Positions 30,166-41,010 of a stretch of 64,000 nt of DNA are shown here, one piece after another (positions within the stretch are counted from its first letter, which is position 1; each line of letters opens with the position of its first letter). The DNA is taken from NCBI RefSeq assembly GCF_026151205.1, contig NC_087081.1:17840859-17904858 (forward strand). Direction: 5' to 3'. This DNA is from Bolinopsis microptera (Eukaryota > Ctenophora > Tentaculata > Lobata > Bolinopsidae). The notes below the pieces were generated by a model, which saw nothing but the letters and a program-made list of their open reading frames with translations, did not search any database and was not told where the DNA came from. Position numbers and translations under genes: made by a program.

Positions 30166-30524
30166 TGAAATGCAAAAGCATAATCCCGCTTATTCGAAAA
30201 CACGCATTGCACTGTCGCAGTTAAAACGGTGCAAAAGTATAAAATCGCTCAGTCAAAGCATACTTCAATTCAATACTGAGTGCACCTCACGTATCTAATA
30301 GTAATACTTGATAGGCAAGCTTGCGGTCCACTGCCAAATTACCTAATTATATAGCAAATGTGTTATTGGAGTATGAGGGAGAGATAGAACGAGAGTGGGA
30401 GAGAAGGAGAGAACGTGAGACACTTAAGTATCACATTTGGGTCACAAAATCATCAATTAAAGGGGGGGGGGGGGGGGGGTGTCACGTCCGTCTATGTCCG
30501 CTTGTCTCATAGAATCCAAAAAGG

Positions 30525-30625
30525 ACAGGACATAGGCGGACATAGGCGGACATAGACGGACATAGGCGGACATAGGCGGACACAGGCGGACATAGACGGA
30601 CATAGGCGGACATAGGCGGACATTA
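30525..30625. repeat. 10-bp array (CATAGGCGGA)
   Basis: About ten units of CATAGGCGGA with CATAGACGGA variants. It lies just inside the left end of the transposon, where the unit extends the terminal GTCCG motif. Confidence 0.85.
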
Positions 30626-30789
30626 ATGGACACCTAAATTGCTAAATAAAATGTTCAATTTTTGCTGTTATAGAAGGATCATGTTTTTTGTCCGTTCGGT
30701 ACCCTATATTTTCAAAACGGACAAAAAATAGAGCGGACAAAAACGGACAAAAATGGACAAAAACGGACAAAAATGGAAATAACATTTAG

Positions 30790-32250
30790 ATGCTTCCTCC
30801 TCCTACTCTTCCTCCTCCTCCCCCTGGGTCTTCCTGATCTTCCTCAGTCCTCTTCCTCCTCCCCTCCTCAGTCCTCCTCCTACTCCTCCTCCTCGTCCTC
30901 AGTCCTCCTCATCAGTCCTCAACAGTCCTCCTCCTCCCCAGTCCTCCTCCTCCTCCTGGGTCCTCCTCCTGGGTCCTCCTCCTCCTCTTCATCCTCCTCC
31001 TCTTCCTCCTCAGTCCTCAGTCCTCCTTAGTCCTCCTCCTCATCCTTCTCCTCAGTCCTCCATCCTCCTCCTCAGTCCTCCCCCAGTCCCCCTCCTCCTC
31101 CTCCTATTCAGTCCTCCTCCTCCTCCTCCTCCTTCGCAGTCCTCCTCAGTCCTCCTCCTCCTCCTCTTCCCTCTCAGTCATCCTCCTCAGCCATCCTCCT
31201 CAGTCCTCCTCAGCCATCCTCCTCAGTCCTCCTCAGTCCTCCTCAGTCCTCCTTCTCAGTCCTCCTCCTCCTGGGTCCTCCTCCTCCTCTTCATCCTCCT
31301 CCTCTTCCTCCTCGGTCCTCAGTTCTCCTCCTCCTGGGTCCTCCTCCTCATCCTTCTCATCAGTCCTCCTCCTCCCCAGTCCTCTCCCAGTCCCCCTCCT
31401 TCTCCTCCTCCTATTCAGTCCTCCTCCTCCTCCTCCTCAGTTCTCCTCAGTCCTCCTTCTCATTTATCCTAAGTCCTCCTCCTGAGTCCTCCTCCTGAGT
31501 CCTCCTCCTCTTCCTTTTGAGTCCTCCTCCTGAGTCCTCCTCCTCCTCCCTCTCAGTCATCCTCCTCAGTCATCCTCCTCAGCTATCCTCCCCAGCCATC
31601 CTCCTCAGCCATCCTCCTCAGTACTCCTCAGTCCTCCTCCTTCTCAGTCATCGTCAGTCCTCCTCCTCAGTCCTCCTCAGTCCTCCTCCTCCTCCTGGGT
31701 CCTCCTGGGTCTTCCTGATCCTCCCCAGTCCTCTTCCTCCTCCCCTCCTCAGTCCTCCTCCTACTCTTCCTCCTCGTCCTCAGTCCTCCTCATCAGTCCT
31801 CAACAGTTCTCCTCCTCCCCAGTCCTCCTCCTCCTCCTGGGGCCTTTTCCTGGGTCCTCCTCCCCAGTCCTCCTCCTCCTGGGTCCTCCTCCTGGGTCCT
31901 CCTTCTCCTCCTCAGTCCTTCTCCTCCTCCTCCTCAGTCCTCTTCCTCCTCTTCCTCCTCCCTCTCAGTCATCCTCCTCAGCCATCCTCCTCAGCCATCC
32001 TCCTCAGTCCTCCTCCTTCTCAGTCCTCCTCCTCAGTCCTCCTCCTCCTGAGTCATCCTCCTCAGTTCTCCTCCTCCTCCTCCTAGGTCCTCCTTCTGGG
32101 TCCTCCTCCTCCTCCTCCTCCTCCTCCTCCTCCTGGGTCTTCGTGATCCTTCTCCTCCCTCTCAGTCATCCTCCTCAGTCATCCTCCTCAGTCATCCTCC
32201 TCAGCCATCCTCCTCAGCCATCCTTCTCAGCCATCCTCCTCAGTACTCTT
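30790..32250. repeat. 1.45 kb polypyrimidine tract (TCCTCC / AGTCCTCCTC)
   Basis: Nearly all C and T on the + strand, broken regularly by AG in CAGTCCTCC, CAGTCATCC and GGGTCC. Long Ser/Pro/Leu frames here are low-complexity artefacts. Such tracts can adopt triplex (H-DNA) structure. Confidence 0.9.
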
Positions 32251-32279
32251 GAGTGCTCTTCAGTCCTCAAAATGTTTGT

Positions 32280-32440
32280 CCGCTAATGTCCACCAATGTC
32301 CGCTAATGTCCACCAATGTCCATCCAAGTCCGCCAATGTCCGTCCGGGTCCGCCAATGTCCGTCCGGGTCCGCCAATGTCCGTCCGAGTCCGCCAATGTC
32401 CGTCCGAGTCCGCCAATGTCCGTCCGTGTCCGCCAATGTC
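32280..32440. repeat. 20-bp array (GTCCGCCAATGTCCGTCCGG)
   Basis: About eight units. The GTCCG core is shared with the 10-bp array on the left and with the terminal repeats, so both arrays probably arose from transposon end sequence. Confidence 0.85.
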
Positions 32441-32724
32441 CCAAAAAACACGTCCGTTGTCTCATAAAATCCAAAAAGGACAGGACATAGGCGGACATAG
32501 ACGGACATGACACCCCCCCCCCCCCCCCCCCCCCATTAAACCACTTACCACCGGCCGATTTAAAAAAACTTAAGCTCGGTGCAGAAAACTGTAAAAAGTG
32601 AAATAAAAAGTTGGCCAGATGTTATCAAGAACAACAGCACCCAGAACAATCAGCAAAAACTGTGTAAGAAGCCGTGAGATCAGTGAATGACGAAGAAGAA
32701 AGATCGAGAAACTTGATTATCTAC

Positions 32725-33765
32725 GGCGTTAAGGAGACTAAAGAAGGGGAGTAGGAGGACGCTAAGGAGACTGAAGAAGGGGAGTGGGAGGACGTTAAGG
32801 AGACTAAAGAAGGGGAGTAGGAGGACGTTAAGGAGACTAAAGAAGGGGAGTGGGAGGACGTTAAGGAGACTAAAGAAGGGGAGTGGGAGGTGACTAAAGA
32901 AGGGGAGTAGGCCCGAGTAGGAGGACGTTAAGGAGACTAAAGAGGGGGAGTGGGAGTACGTTAAGGAGACTAAAGAAGGGGAGTAGGAGGACACTAAGGA
33001 GACTAAAGAAGGGGAGTGGAAGGACGTTAAGGAGACTAAAGAAGGGGAGTGGGAGGACGTTAAGGAGACAAAAGAAGGGGAGTGGGAGGAGACTAAAGAA
33101 GGGGAGTGGGAGGACGTTAAGGAGACTAAAGAGGGGGAGTGGGAGGACGTTAAGGAGACTAAGAAGGGGAGTGGGAGGACGTTAAGGAAACTAAAGAAGG
33201 GGAGTGGGAGGAGACTAAGGAAGGGGAGTAGGAGGACGCTAAGAGACTAAAGAGGGGGAGTGGGAGGACGTTAAGGAGACTAAAGAAGGGGAGTGGGAGG
33301 ACGTTAAGCAGACTAAAGAAGGGGAGTGGGAGGACGTTAAGGAGACTAAAGAGGGGGAGTGGGAGGACGTTAAGGAGACTAAAGAAGGGGAGTAGGAGGA
33401 CGCTAAGGAGACTAAAGAAGGGGAGTGGGAGGACGTTAAGGAGACTAAAGAAGGGGAGTAGGAGGACGCTAAAGAGACTAAAGAAGGGGAGTAGGAGGAC
33501 GCTAAGGAGACTAAAGAAGGGGGGTGGGAGGACGTTAAGGAGACTAAAGAAGGGGAGTAGGAGGACGTTAAGGAGACTAAAGAAGGGGGTGGGAGGACGT
33601 TAAGGAGACTAAAGAAGGGGAGTAGGAGGACGTTAAGGAGACTAAAGAAGGGGGGTGGGAGGACGTTAAGGAGACTAAAGAAGGGGAGTGGGAGGACGTT
33701 AAGGAGACTAAAGAAGGGGGGTGGGAGGACGTTAAGGAGACTAAAGAAGGGGAGTGGGAGGACGT
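32725..33765. repeat. 33-bp array inside ORF1, about 31 units
   Basis: The unit equals 11 codons, reading EDVKETKEGEW on the + strand in the ORF1 frame; some units have a stop (GAGTAG for GAGTGG) and a few are shortened. It clearly grew from the ORF1 segment ETKEGE at the end of the first coding piece. The + strand is almost pure purine. Confidence 0.9.
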
Positions 33766-33972
33766 TGACACTCTCCGGCCTTTATCAGGTCAGTTTTTGT
33801 ACTGACCCCCTGGAGATATGCAGATTAAGTCAGTGTATCAGTGTCAGTGTCATATATATATGAAGAACGATTCAGAGAAAACGCGACCGATCCAAGTTGA
33901 GTTTCAAATCTCTAGCGATGTGGACATTATACTAAGGAATGCACACAAACTTAAAAACATGTAGATTTTAAG

Positions 33973-35387
33973 GTCCGGTAAAGTCTATCCGGCCCCTCAC
34001 ATTGCTAAATGGAACTAGAAAAGTCCTATCCCTCGTAGCCTTGAACAGAATCAATTACCACGTTGATATGTACACTGGACCTTGGCAGGCGGCATACAAG
34101 CAGGGTCGCAGTTGTGCTGACCTGGTTTGGTCTCAGAGAATGTTGACATCAGTGGTTACCAGGCGCGAGTTTGAGTATAGTAAAATCAACATTGACATGA
34201 CCGCTGCGTTTAATACCATCCGCAGACAGACCATCATCAACCTCCTCATTGATGCAGGATGCTCTAGAGACGACATTCGCCTGGTTCAGTACCTCCTCTC
34301 AAATACAAAGCTCAAGGTGACGGTCAACAGAGCTGAGTCTGGTGAATTCGTGATTAATATTGGAGCTTACCAGGGAGACAGTCTGGCAGGTAAAGTGTTT
34401 ACATTGACCCTTGCCGGTGCCCTGAATCACATCAGAGCCGTGATCAGTGTCACAATTCCTAGACCGAACCCCCCAGTCTCTGATAGAGGCCTCCCGTTAG
34501 AGTCCGCCTATGCTGACGAAGCTGAGCTTCTGAGTGAAGATGGTCAGAGTCTGGTGAAGATACTAGAAATTGCCAGTGACATACTAAAGGACTGGAGTCT
34601 CTTTGTTAACGAATCAAAGACGGTGTTTACAAGAGTGTATTTGGCAGAGACAGATGCTTTAGATGCCCATTTCAATAAAATCAGAGGAAATGAAGAGTGG
34701 CGAGAGTCAGTGCTATTAGGATCAAAGCTCTGTTCAGAAAGAGATATTGTCAACAGACGCAACAAAGCCAATGTTGCCTTCTACACCTACAAGAAAGTCT
34801 GGTTGAATAGTTCTGTTCAGATCAGTGAGAGTAGAAAGCTGAAGTTGTACGAAGCTCTTGTCACGCCAGTGTTGTTGTATAACTGTAGCAGCTGGGCTGC
34901 TCCTGAAACCGTAATGGCATCTGTCGACGTTCTTCAAAGGAAGCATCTGAGACAGATAATCAACACCTATTGGCCTACGGTTATCAGTAACGAGAACTTA
35001 TATAAGAGATGTAATGTCAGTCCCCTTACTGAAAGGATCAAGAAAGCACGATGGAAGATGCTTGGGCACGTTCTCAGAAGCGGTGATGACACTCCCGCTT
35101 TCTTATCTTTTAGATTTGCATGTTTAGGATGTCTTGACTACAAAGGAAGGAGGGGCAGACCTCAAATTTATTTGATTTATTATTAAAAGACATTATGACG
35201 AAGAATATTATTGTGATTGTAAATAAAAGATTTAGTTTAAGTAATTTCAACGATTTAGTGTACAAAGCTCATGATAGACGTTTATGGAGAAGCTATGGGT
35301 GAGTCGAGACTACTCGGCCACTCGATTTTATGATTTATTTCCTATTATCTTGTGTTTGCTGTATATAGTTGATTAATAATAATAATA
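33973..35387 (+). mobile_element. 5'-truncated LINE with 10-bp duplication and TAA tail
   Basis: AGATTTTAAG occurs at 33963-33972 and 35388-35397. The insert ends in a (TAA)n tail instead of poly(A). It interrupts the ORF1 remnant, whose reading continues on both sides, so the boundaries are well supported. It is truncated just before the first reverse transcriptase motif. Confidence 0.85.
33975..35186 (+). CDS. LINE reverse transcriptase, 5'-truncated, YADE active site
   Basis: Open from the 5' end of the insert (PVKSIRPLTLLNGTRKVLSL) to a stop at 35184-35186. Motifs: AAYKQGRSCADLVW, NIDMTAAFNTI, AYQGDSLAGKVFTL (in place of PQGxxxSP) and SAYADEAELL, where the second catalytic Asp of YADD is Glu. 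The C-terminal part (PVLLYNCSSWA, RKHLRQIINTYWP, RWKMLGHVLRSGDDTPA) is typical of the clade. It differs in motif style from families A and X and from the CR1-type element. The copy is probably inactive through truncation, and perhaps through the active-site change. Confidence 0.8.
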   Translation, partial: PVKSIRPLTLLNGTRKVLSLVALNRINYHVDMYTGPWQAAYKQGRSCADLVWSQRMLTSVVTRREFEYSKINIDMTAAFNTIRRQTIINLLIDAGCSRDDIRLVQYLLSNTKLKVTVNRAESGEFVINIGAYQGDSLAGKVFTLTLAGALNHIRAVISVTIPRPNPPVSDRGLPLESAYADEAELLSEDGQSLVKILEIASDILKDWSLFVNESKTVFTRVYLAETDALDAHFNKIRGNEEWRESVLLGSKLCSERDIVNRRNKANVAFYTYKKVWLNSSVQISESRKLKLYEALVTPVLLYNCSSWAAPETVMASVDVLQRKHLRQIINTYWPTVISNENLYKRCNVSPLTERIKKARWKMLGHVLRSGDDTPAFLSFRFACLGCLDYKGRRGRPQIYLIYY

Positions 35388-35945
35388 AGATTTTAAGTCA
35401 GTGTATCTTGCACCGGATAGGACAAAAGAGCAGAGAAGGATACACAGTGGACTTGTCAAAAAGATGAAAGAACTAAATAAAGCAGGACAATTGCAAAAAT
35501 CAGAGGCAATAGTTCATTGTTTTAGTGAGATGTAATTGTAAAGCCTTATAGATACAAGTACACTGAGTGTAATCAGAATTTGTATATGTTTAAATGTTCT
35601 TATTCTTTATCTACGTGCCGAATCACTGCCGATACTGTGTAGTTTGTTATACATAGTAATTAGTATGTGTTTAGTGTAAGTTTATTCTATAAACCGTTTT
35701 CAATATGTATTATTTACGATGCAGGAGTTTGTGTGGAGTTTAAGGTAGAAGAAAGAACTGTGGCTCATATTTAAAAAAAATATTTATGTCAAGGCATAAT
35801 ACTATATTTAGCTCTATACTATACTATGTTAAGGTCAGCCTTGATCCGTTGCGGGTCTGGTAAGTAGGTGCGGGATAGTTTTCTCGGCACTATACCGAAA
35901 AAACCAGCCACGTACCTCTTACCATGCCATACCATACTGATCTAG

Positions 35946-36208
35946 CTCAGATCAGTGGTCTCCGAAATAATTATTATGATAATTTCCAAACCTCACCACA
36001 ACATGTACCCGTAACTATTTCAGCTGTAGAGGAGGAAGTTCTGCCCCCTCCCTCTCCCAAGAAGGCTGGTGAGGGTTATTCAGCTCCAAAACCGCAAGTT
36101 ACATACAGACCCTATACTTTAAAAGAGTACGGAGCAATGAAGAGAAGTTTTGGTTACAGAACAGGTGGACTAGGACCTGATACCTTAAATACTGCTTATA
36201 AATCAAAG
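35946..36208 (+). CDS. Host gene, candidate exon F (PYTLKEY / GGLGPD)
   Basis: Two bases plus 87 codons, from an acceptor (CTGATCTAG/CTCAG) to a donor (TCAAAG/GTTAGT). It reads QISGLRNNYYDNF, then VPVTISAVEEEVLPPPSPKK, YRPYTLKEYGAMKRSFGYRT and GGLGPDTLNTAYKSK. The PYTLKEY...GGLGPD...K pattern reminds me of the C-terminal region of ciliary proteins such as JHY; this is from memory and unverified. An upstream ATG at 35924 is in frame but lies before the acceptor. The end of the exon and its donor are the seed of the 65-bp array that follows. Confidence 0.6.
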
Positions 36209-37577
36209 GTTAGTTTAGTTACAGAGCAGGTGGACTAGGACCTGATACCTTAAATACTGCTTATAAATCAAAGGTTAGTTTAGTTACAGAACAGGTGGAC
36301 TAGGACCTGATACCTTAAATACTGCTTATAAATCAAAGGTTAGTTTAGTTACAGAACAGGTGGACTAGGACCTGATACCTTAAATACTGCTTATAAATCA
36401 AAGGTTAGTTTAGTTACAGAACAGGTGGACTAGGACCTGATACCTTAAATACTGCTTATAAATCAAAGGTTAGTTTAGTTACAGAGCAGGTGGACTAGGA
36501 CCTGATACCTTAAATACTGCTTATAAATCAAAGGTTAGTTTAGTTACAGAGCAGGTGGACTAGGACCTGATACCTTAAATACTGCTTATAAATCAAAGGT
36601 TAGTTTAGTTACAGAGCAGGTGGACTAGGACCTGATACTTAAATACTGCTTATAAATCAAAGGTTAGTTTAGTTACAGAGCAGGTGGACTAGGACCTGAT
36701 ACCTTAAATACTGCTTATAAATCAAAGGTTAGTTTAGTTACAGAGCAGGTGGACTAGGACCTGATACCTTAAATACTGCTTATAAATCAAAGGTTAGTTT
36801 AGTTACAGAGCAGGTGGACTAGGACCTGATACCTTAAATACTGCTTATAAATCAAAGGTTAGTTTAGTTACAGAGCAGGTGGACTAGGACCTGATACCTT
36901 AAATACTGCTTATAAATCAAAGGTTAGTTTAGTTACAGAGCAGGTGGACTAGGACCTGATACCTTAAATACTGCTTATAAATCAAAGGTTAGTTTAGTTA
37001 CAGAGCAGGTGGACTAGGACCTGATACCTTAAATACTGCTTATAAATCAAAGGTTAGTTTAGTTACAGAGCAGGTGGACTAGGACCTGATACCTTAAATA
37101 CTGCTTATAAATCAAAGGTTAGTTTAGTTACAGAGCAGGTGGACTAGGACCTGATACCTTAAATACTGCTTATAAATCAAAGGTTAGTTTAGTTACAGAG
37201 CAGGTGGACTAGGACCTGATACCTTAAATACTGCTTATAAATCAAAGGTTAGTTTAGTTACAGAGCAGGTGGACTAGGACCTGATACCTTAAATACTGCT
37301 TATAAATCAAAGGTTAGTTTAGTTACAGAGCAGGTGGACTAGGACCTGATACCTTAAATACTGCTTATAAATCAAAGGTTAGTTTAGTTACAGAGCAGGT
37401 GGACTAGGACCTGATACCTTAAATACTGCTTATAAATCAAAGGTTAGTTTAGTTACAGAGCAGGTGGACTAGGACCTGATACCTTAAATACTGCTTATAA
37501 ATCAAAGGTTAGTTTAGTTACAGAGCAGGTGGACTAGGACCTGATACCTTAAATACTGCTTATAAATCAAAGGTTAT
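36155..37577. repeat. 65-bp array repeating an exon end with its splice donor, about 22 units
   Basis: Each unit contains the last 54 bases of exon F (GTTACAGAACAGGTGGAC...ATCAAAG) plus 11 bases of intron (GTTAGTTTA...), so the donor AAG/GTTAGT is present about 22 times. One unit has a 1-base deletion at about 36640. Units are nearly identical. Reading past the first donor meets a stop within the second unit (VSLVTEQVD, stop at 36236-36238). Confidence 0.95.
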
Positions 37578-39084
37578 TTGTGATTTTGACACCACCTAGG
37601 GGACCAATTTGCGGGACTTAGAGTATTTATTCCTTGACCAATTTTTTATTTCGACCCAGCCAAAAAAGTTTCAATAGTATGTCGTTCACGGTTTTCGCGG
37701 TAACGCCTTAACATGCTCAAAACCATGCTTTGGGGTGCTTCATTTGTAGCTACTAGTCTCCTGAACACAAATATAAAGTTTTATCAAAATTGGATAAAAA
37801 TTGGCTGAGTTATGAGTAAAATACTATATTACCATATTTGGGCATATGCACCAATTTTGATAGATTTTAACCCATAAATTGGTCAATTATCAATGTTTTT
37901 AGATGAGACAAACTTTGCACATTTCAGAATTTGGCAGCCAAAGTTTTTTAAATGCCCAACTCAAAATTCCACTCCAAAACTTAAGGTCATTAGGCAATTC
38001 TACGTTGGTTCTGAAAATTTCATGAAATAATATTGAAACCCTATTGAATTCTATTATTTTGAGCGAAATCAGTTTCGCGAATATCGCGAACTGAGAAATG
38101 GTCGATTTTGTTCATTTTTTGCGATTATTTGAACACAGAATCCACAGTTAGGTAGATATTGAGCTGATAAACATAGAGAATGTGTAGTATAGGCTTACCT
38201 TTCATATAAAACTGATATATTACTGGTGCCGCTCGCTTACAAGTAAATGTATTATCTCAGTATCTCAGCTCAGCGTCCAGACTTAGTAACACAGCTGGAG
38301 TTGCTGATACGACAAGGTGTTCACTTTTTGAAGCAATAACTAACTTCCCGCTAACTTCTACAGTGTATTAACATATGACATAAAAGATTCGTTTTCACTT
38401 GTTTGCATGAAAAGCATTAATTGAAAAGAGGTTTTGCCGCTTTTCATAAAAAATGGAACAAATGAGTGTCTCTTCATGGTCAGCTCCTCGCCATGTTGAT
38501 TAGCAGTTTTCTCTCAGATGTGTCCTTGTACCTCGTCCCATACCCGAGGCCAGTCGTGCCTACTAACTCTTAGTTGTGAATTTGTGACGTCATGACAAGT
38601 GGTGTGGTCTTTCAGCTCTTTGGGATAAACCTCATGGTAAAAATACACTTTTTTGATGTGGGGCCAGGGGTCACTTGAGTTACAAAATTGATGTCCCTTA
38701 ATTAGGAGGTGCACTACTATAATAATATGTAGATGTTCTTCAGCTGCAATCCTTTCTGGTCTCTACTCCTGTAGAGGACGTTGTGGTACAAGGATGTGCA
38801 GTCCCTGGCCACGTTTCAAGGAATATATTACACATTGCCTCAAGCTCTCTCACTTATGTGGTGGGAAGGTTGTATACAGTAAACCCCATTCCCATGACAT
38901 CTTAATAATGATGAGGTGGTTATAAACCTGTCGCTTCTAACATAACAATAATTAAGTATCCGAAAAGTTGAATGGGATAAATTGAAACTACTAATTCTCT
39001 AAATAAGGTCAAAAACATTAAGCACACCTTACTCTCAGTTATAGTATAGCGGGATCCTGTGTTCCTCTATATTATATGGATTAA
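37578..39084. other. Intron sequence, no feature supported
   Basis: AT-rich and unstructured to about 38230, then mixed sequence. A 66-codon minus-strand frame at 38514-38714 has no recognisable motif and I do not call it. No clear splice pair was found. Confidence 0.35.
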
Positions 39085-39230
39085 GATATAGAATATATCA
39101 AAACAAACAAGTTCTATAGAATATATCAAAACAAACAAGTTCTATAGAATATATCAAAACAAACAAGTTCTATAGAATATATATCAAAACAAACAAGTTC
39201 TATAGAATACATCAAAACAAGAAAGTTCTA
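39085..39230. repeat. 28-bp array, 5 units
   Basis: Unit CTATAGAATATATCAAAAC plus AAACAAGTT, repeated five times; the fourth unit carries two extra bases. Confidence 0.85.
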
Positions 39231-39411
39231 TCAAACCTAAGTATTAAATTGTTACAATAATATAAATAGTTCATGACACAATGTTTTAGGATTTATAACA
39301 TATAAAAAAGTAATTTAACTCGAAAAGAAAGTATTTAGTTGATAAGATGATTGCTCAAATCAGACAGTTCCAACTTGAAAAGGTTTAGTTTCATAGAGGT
39401 AAAGGTAGGGC

Positions 39412-39836
39412 TACACCACGTGTCATGACGTCACACCACGTGTCATGACGTCACACCACGTGTCATGACGTCACACCACGTGTCATGACGTCACACCACG
39501 TGTCATGACGTCACACCACGTGTCATGACGTCACACCACGTGTCATGACGTCACACCACAAGTCATGACGTCACACCACGTGTCATGACGTCACACCACG
39601 TGTCATGACGTCACACCACTTGTCATGACGTCACACCACGTGTCATGATGTCACACCACGTGTCATGACGTCACACCATGTGTCATGACGTCACACCACG
39701 TGTCATGACGTCACACCACGTGTCATGACGTCACGCCACGTGTCATGACGTCACACCACGTGTCATGACGTCACACCACGTGTCATGACGTCACACCACG
39801 TGTCATGACGTCACACCACGTGTCATGACGTCACAC
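39412..39836. repeat. 20-bp array of CRE and E-box-like sites, about 21 units
   Basis: The unit CACGTGTCATGACGTCACAC holds TGACGTCA (the full CRE palindrome bound by CREB/ATF factors) and CACGTG (E-box). Most units keep both sites; single substitutions break one or the other in a few. AAAGGTAGGGCTACAC flanks the array on both sides. Whether anything binds in vivo is unknown; this lies in a host-gene intron. Confidence 0.9.
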
Positions 39837-39852
39837 TAAAGGTAGGGCTACA

Positions 39853-40434
39853 CACTTTCTTCTTATCTTCCTCTTCTCGTATTGCTAGAGTAGACAAGCT
39901 GTCAGTAAGAAATAGAACCATTCCTACTTATAGGGCTGAACTAAAAGTTAAGTGCGGAAAGCCGAAAGTCATTACAGAATTACCAAATTATATCAATCAA
40001 CCATTCTCATATTTTCCACTATTGAGTTAGCACTTACCATTTCATGGGAGTGTGCTGAGTTGTTACAGAGCGCGCCGCACACGTGCAAGTTGGGTAAACG
40101 TTCTCATAGCAGACTGCAACATCTCGCAAAATACCTGCAGCCGGTTTGGCGAATATTAGAAAACATGCACTATTTTTAGAAAACATGCACTATTTAGCTA
40201 TTTTTGTCACATTTTTTACTAAAATGTTTGTAAACCAAATTATCATCTTCCACTACAGGATTTTAAAATGCAACTAATTTTAGCTCGAAAATTAAATTTT
40301 ATTTGCAAATAATTATCACAAATGAAAATATATAATGTCGGTATGGATTAATCTTATTGCCTAAATGAATTGATTTTATACCTTAACCAAGTACAGCGAT
40401 TGAATGATAAGTAAGCGTTAATTTGCTGAATTTA
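39853..40434. other. No feature supported
   Basis: AT-rich intron sequence of apparently good quality. A 75-codon frame near 39952 shows nothing recognisable. Confidence 0.3.
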
Positions 40435-40444
40435 AATTTTAGTA

Positions 40445-41010
40445 TTTTGAAAAAAACGGGTCAGCGGGTCTTTTCATGAAGCATAGTGAGTTAATTTAGT
40501 GTCAAACGTCCCCAAAACCCCTTTTTGAAAGCCCCCCACCCCGTGGCATGACGTCACAACCCCCGTTTTCAATAAGGGCACAAACCCCGTGTCATGACGG
40601 GCAAAAACTTAATAATAGTTTTTATTAGAACTTAAAAGGGTCAGGGCGGGCGTCCCCATGAAGCAGAAGTAGAGTCTACCTTGGGGTTTGGGGTCCCCCA
40701 AAACCAACCCTGTCTTTACGTCACACCCCCCGGGCAGACGTTTACAAAATTAAAAATAGTATTAATTTAACTAAAGGGTCACGGGTCGTCTCATGAAGCA
40801 TAAGTGAGCACAATTTAGTGTCTTTACGTCACACCACGGGGTCATGACCCTCACACCACGTGGGCAAGACGTCACAAACCCCTGTCATGACGTCCCCAAA
40901 AAACCACGTGCCCCTACGCCCCCTTAATTTAAAAGTATTTTTTGAACTAAAGGGTCAGGGGTTTGTTCAAAGAAGCTTTGTGAGTCTCCAAATTTAGGGG
41001 TTGTGGGGTT
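40445..41010. repeat. Corrupted tandem unit of about 170 bp with CRE-like 20-mers, about 4 units
   Basis: AAAGGGTCA...TCATGAAGCATAAGTGAG...TTTAGTGTC recurs at about 40445, 40625, 40770 and 40940. Between copies lie damaged versions of the ATGACGTCACACCACG 20-mer. So the array at 39412 seems to continue here in a longer composite form. Confidence 0.5.

Larger units (their letters stand above)
30462..32534. mobile_element. DNA transposon with G/C-tract termini filled by simple repeats
   Basis: The left end is 18 Gs followed by TGTCACGTCCGTCTATGTCC; the right end is its near complement followed by 22 Cs. Both ends also share the GAATCCAAAAAGGACAGGAC segment. Flanks CAATTAAA and CCATTAAA agree at seven of eight bases and may be the target duplication. 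The 2.07 kb body holds no gene: a 10-bp GGACATAGGC array, a 1.45 kb CT-rich tract and a 20-bp array. Termini starting GG with 8-9 bp duplications would suit Merlin or Mutator elements, but this is a guess. Confidence 0.6.
32668..35535 (+). pseudogene. LINE ORF1 (RNA-binding type), enlarged by a repeat and split by a LINE
   Basis: From 32668 the frame reads VNDEEERSRNLIIYGVKETK, the usual start of the RNA-binding domain in L1-like ORF1 proteins, up to a TAG at 32752. A 33-bp array follows. After it, 33866-33960 reads TRPIQVEFQISSDVDIILRN then AHKLKN. The reading resumes after the inserted LINE at 35395-35535 as VYLAPDRTKEQRR ... GLVKKMKELNKAGQ, ending in TAA. This is one ORF1 remnant in pieces, with stops and at least one frameshift. 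It presumably acted as the nucleic-acid-binding protein of its LINE. Confidence 0.7.

Noticed and set aside
31517-32086. 189-codon Ser/Pro/Leu frame
   Set aside because: It lies wholly within the CT-rich tract and has no non-repetitive coding sequence.
32680-32994. Minus-strand Ser/Leu/Phe repeat protein (also 33577-33771)
   Set aside because: It is the antisense of the 33-bp array; the sense strand shows the ORF1 origin of the unit.
38514-38714. 66-codon minus-strand frame (HLLIKGHQFCNSSDPWPH)
   Set aside because: No homology that I recognise, no splice context, and length within chance expectation.
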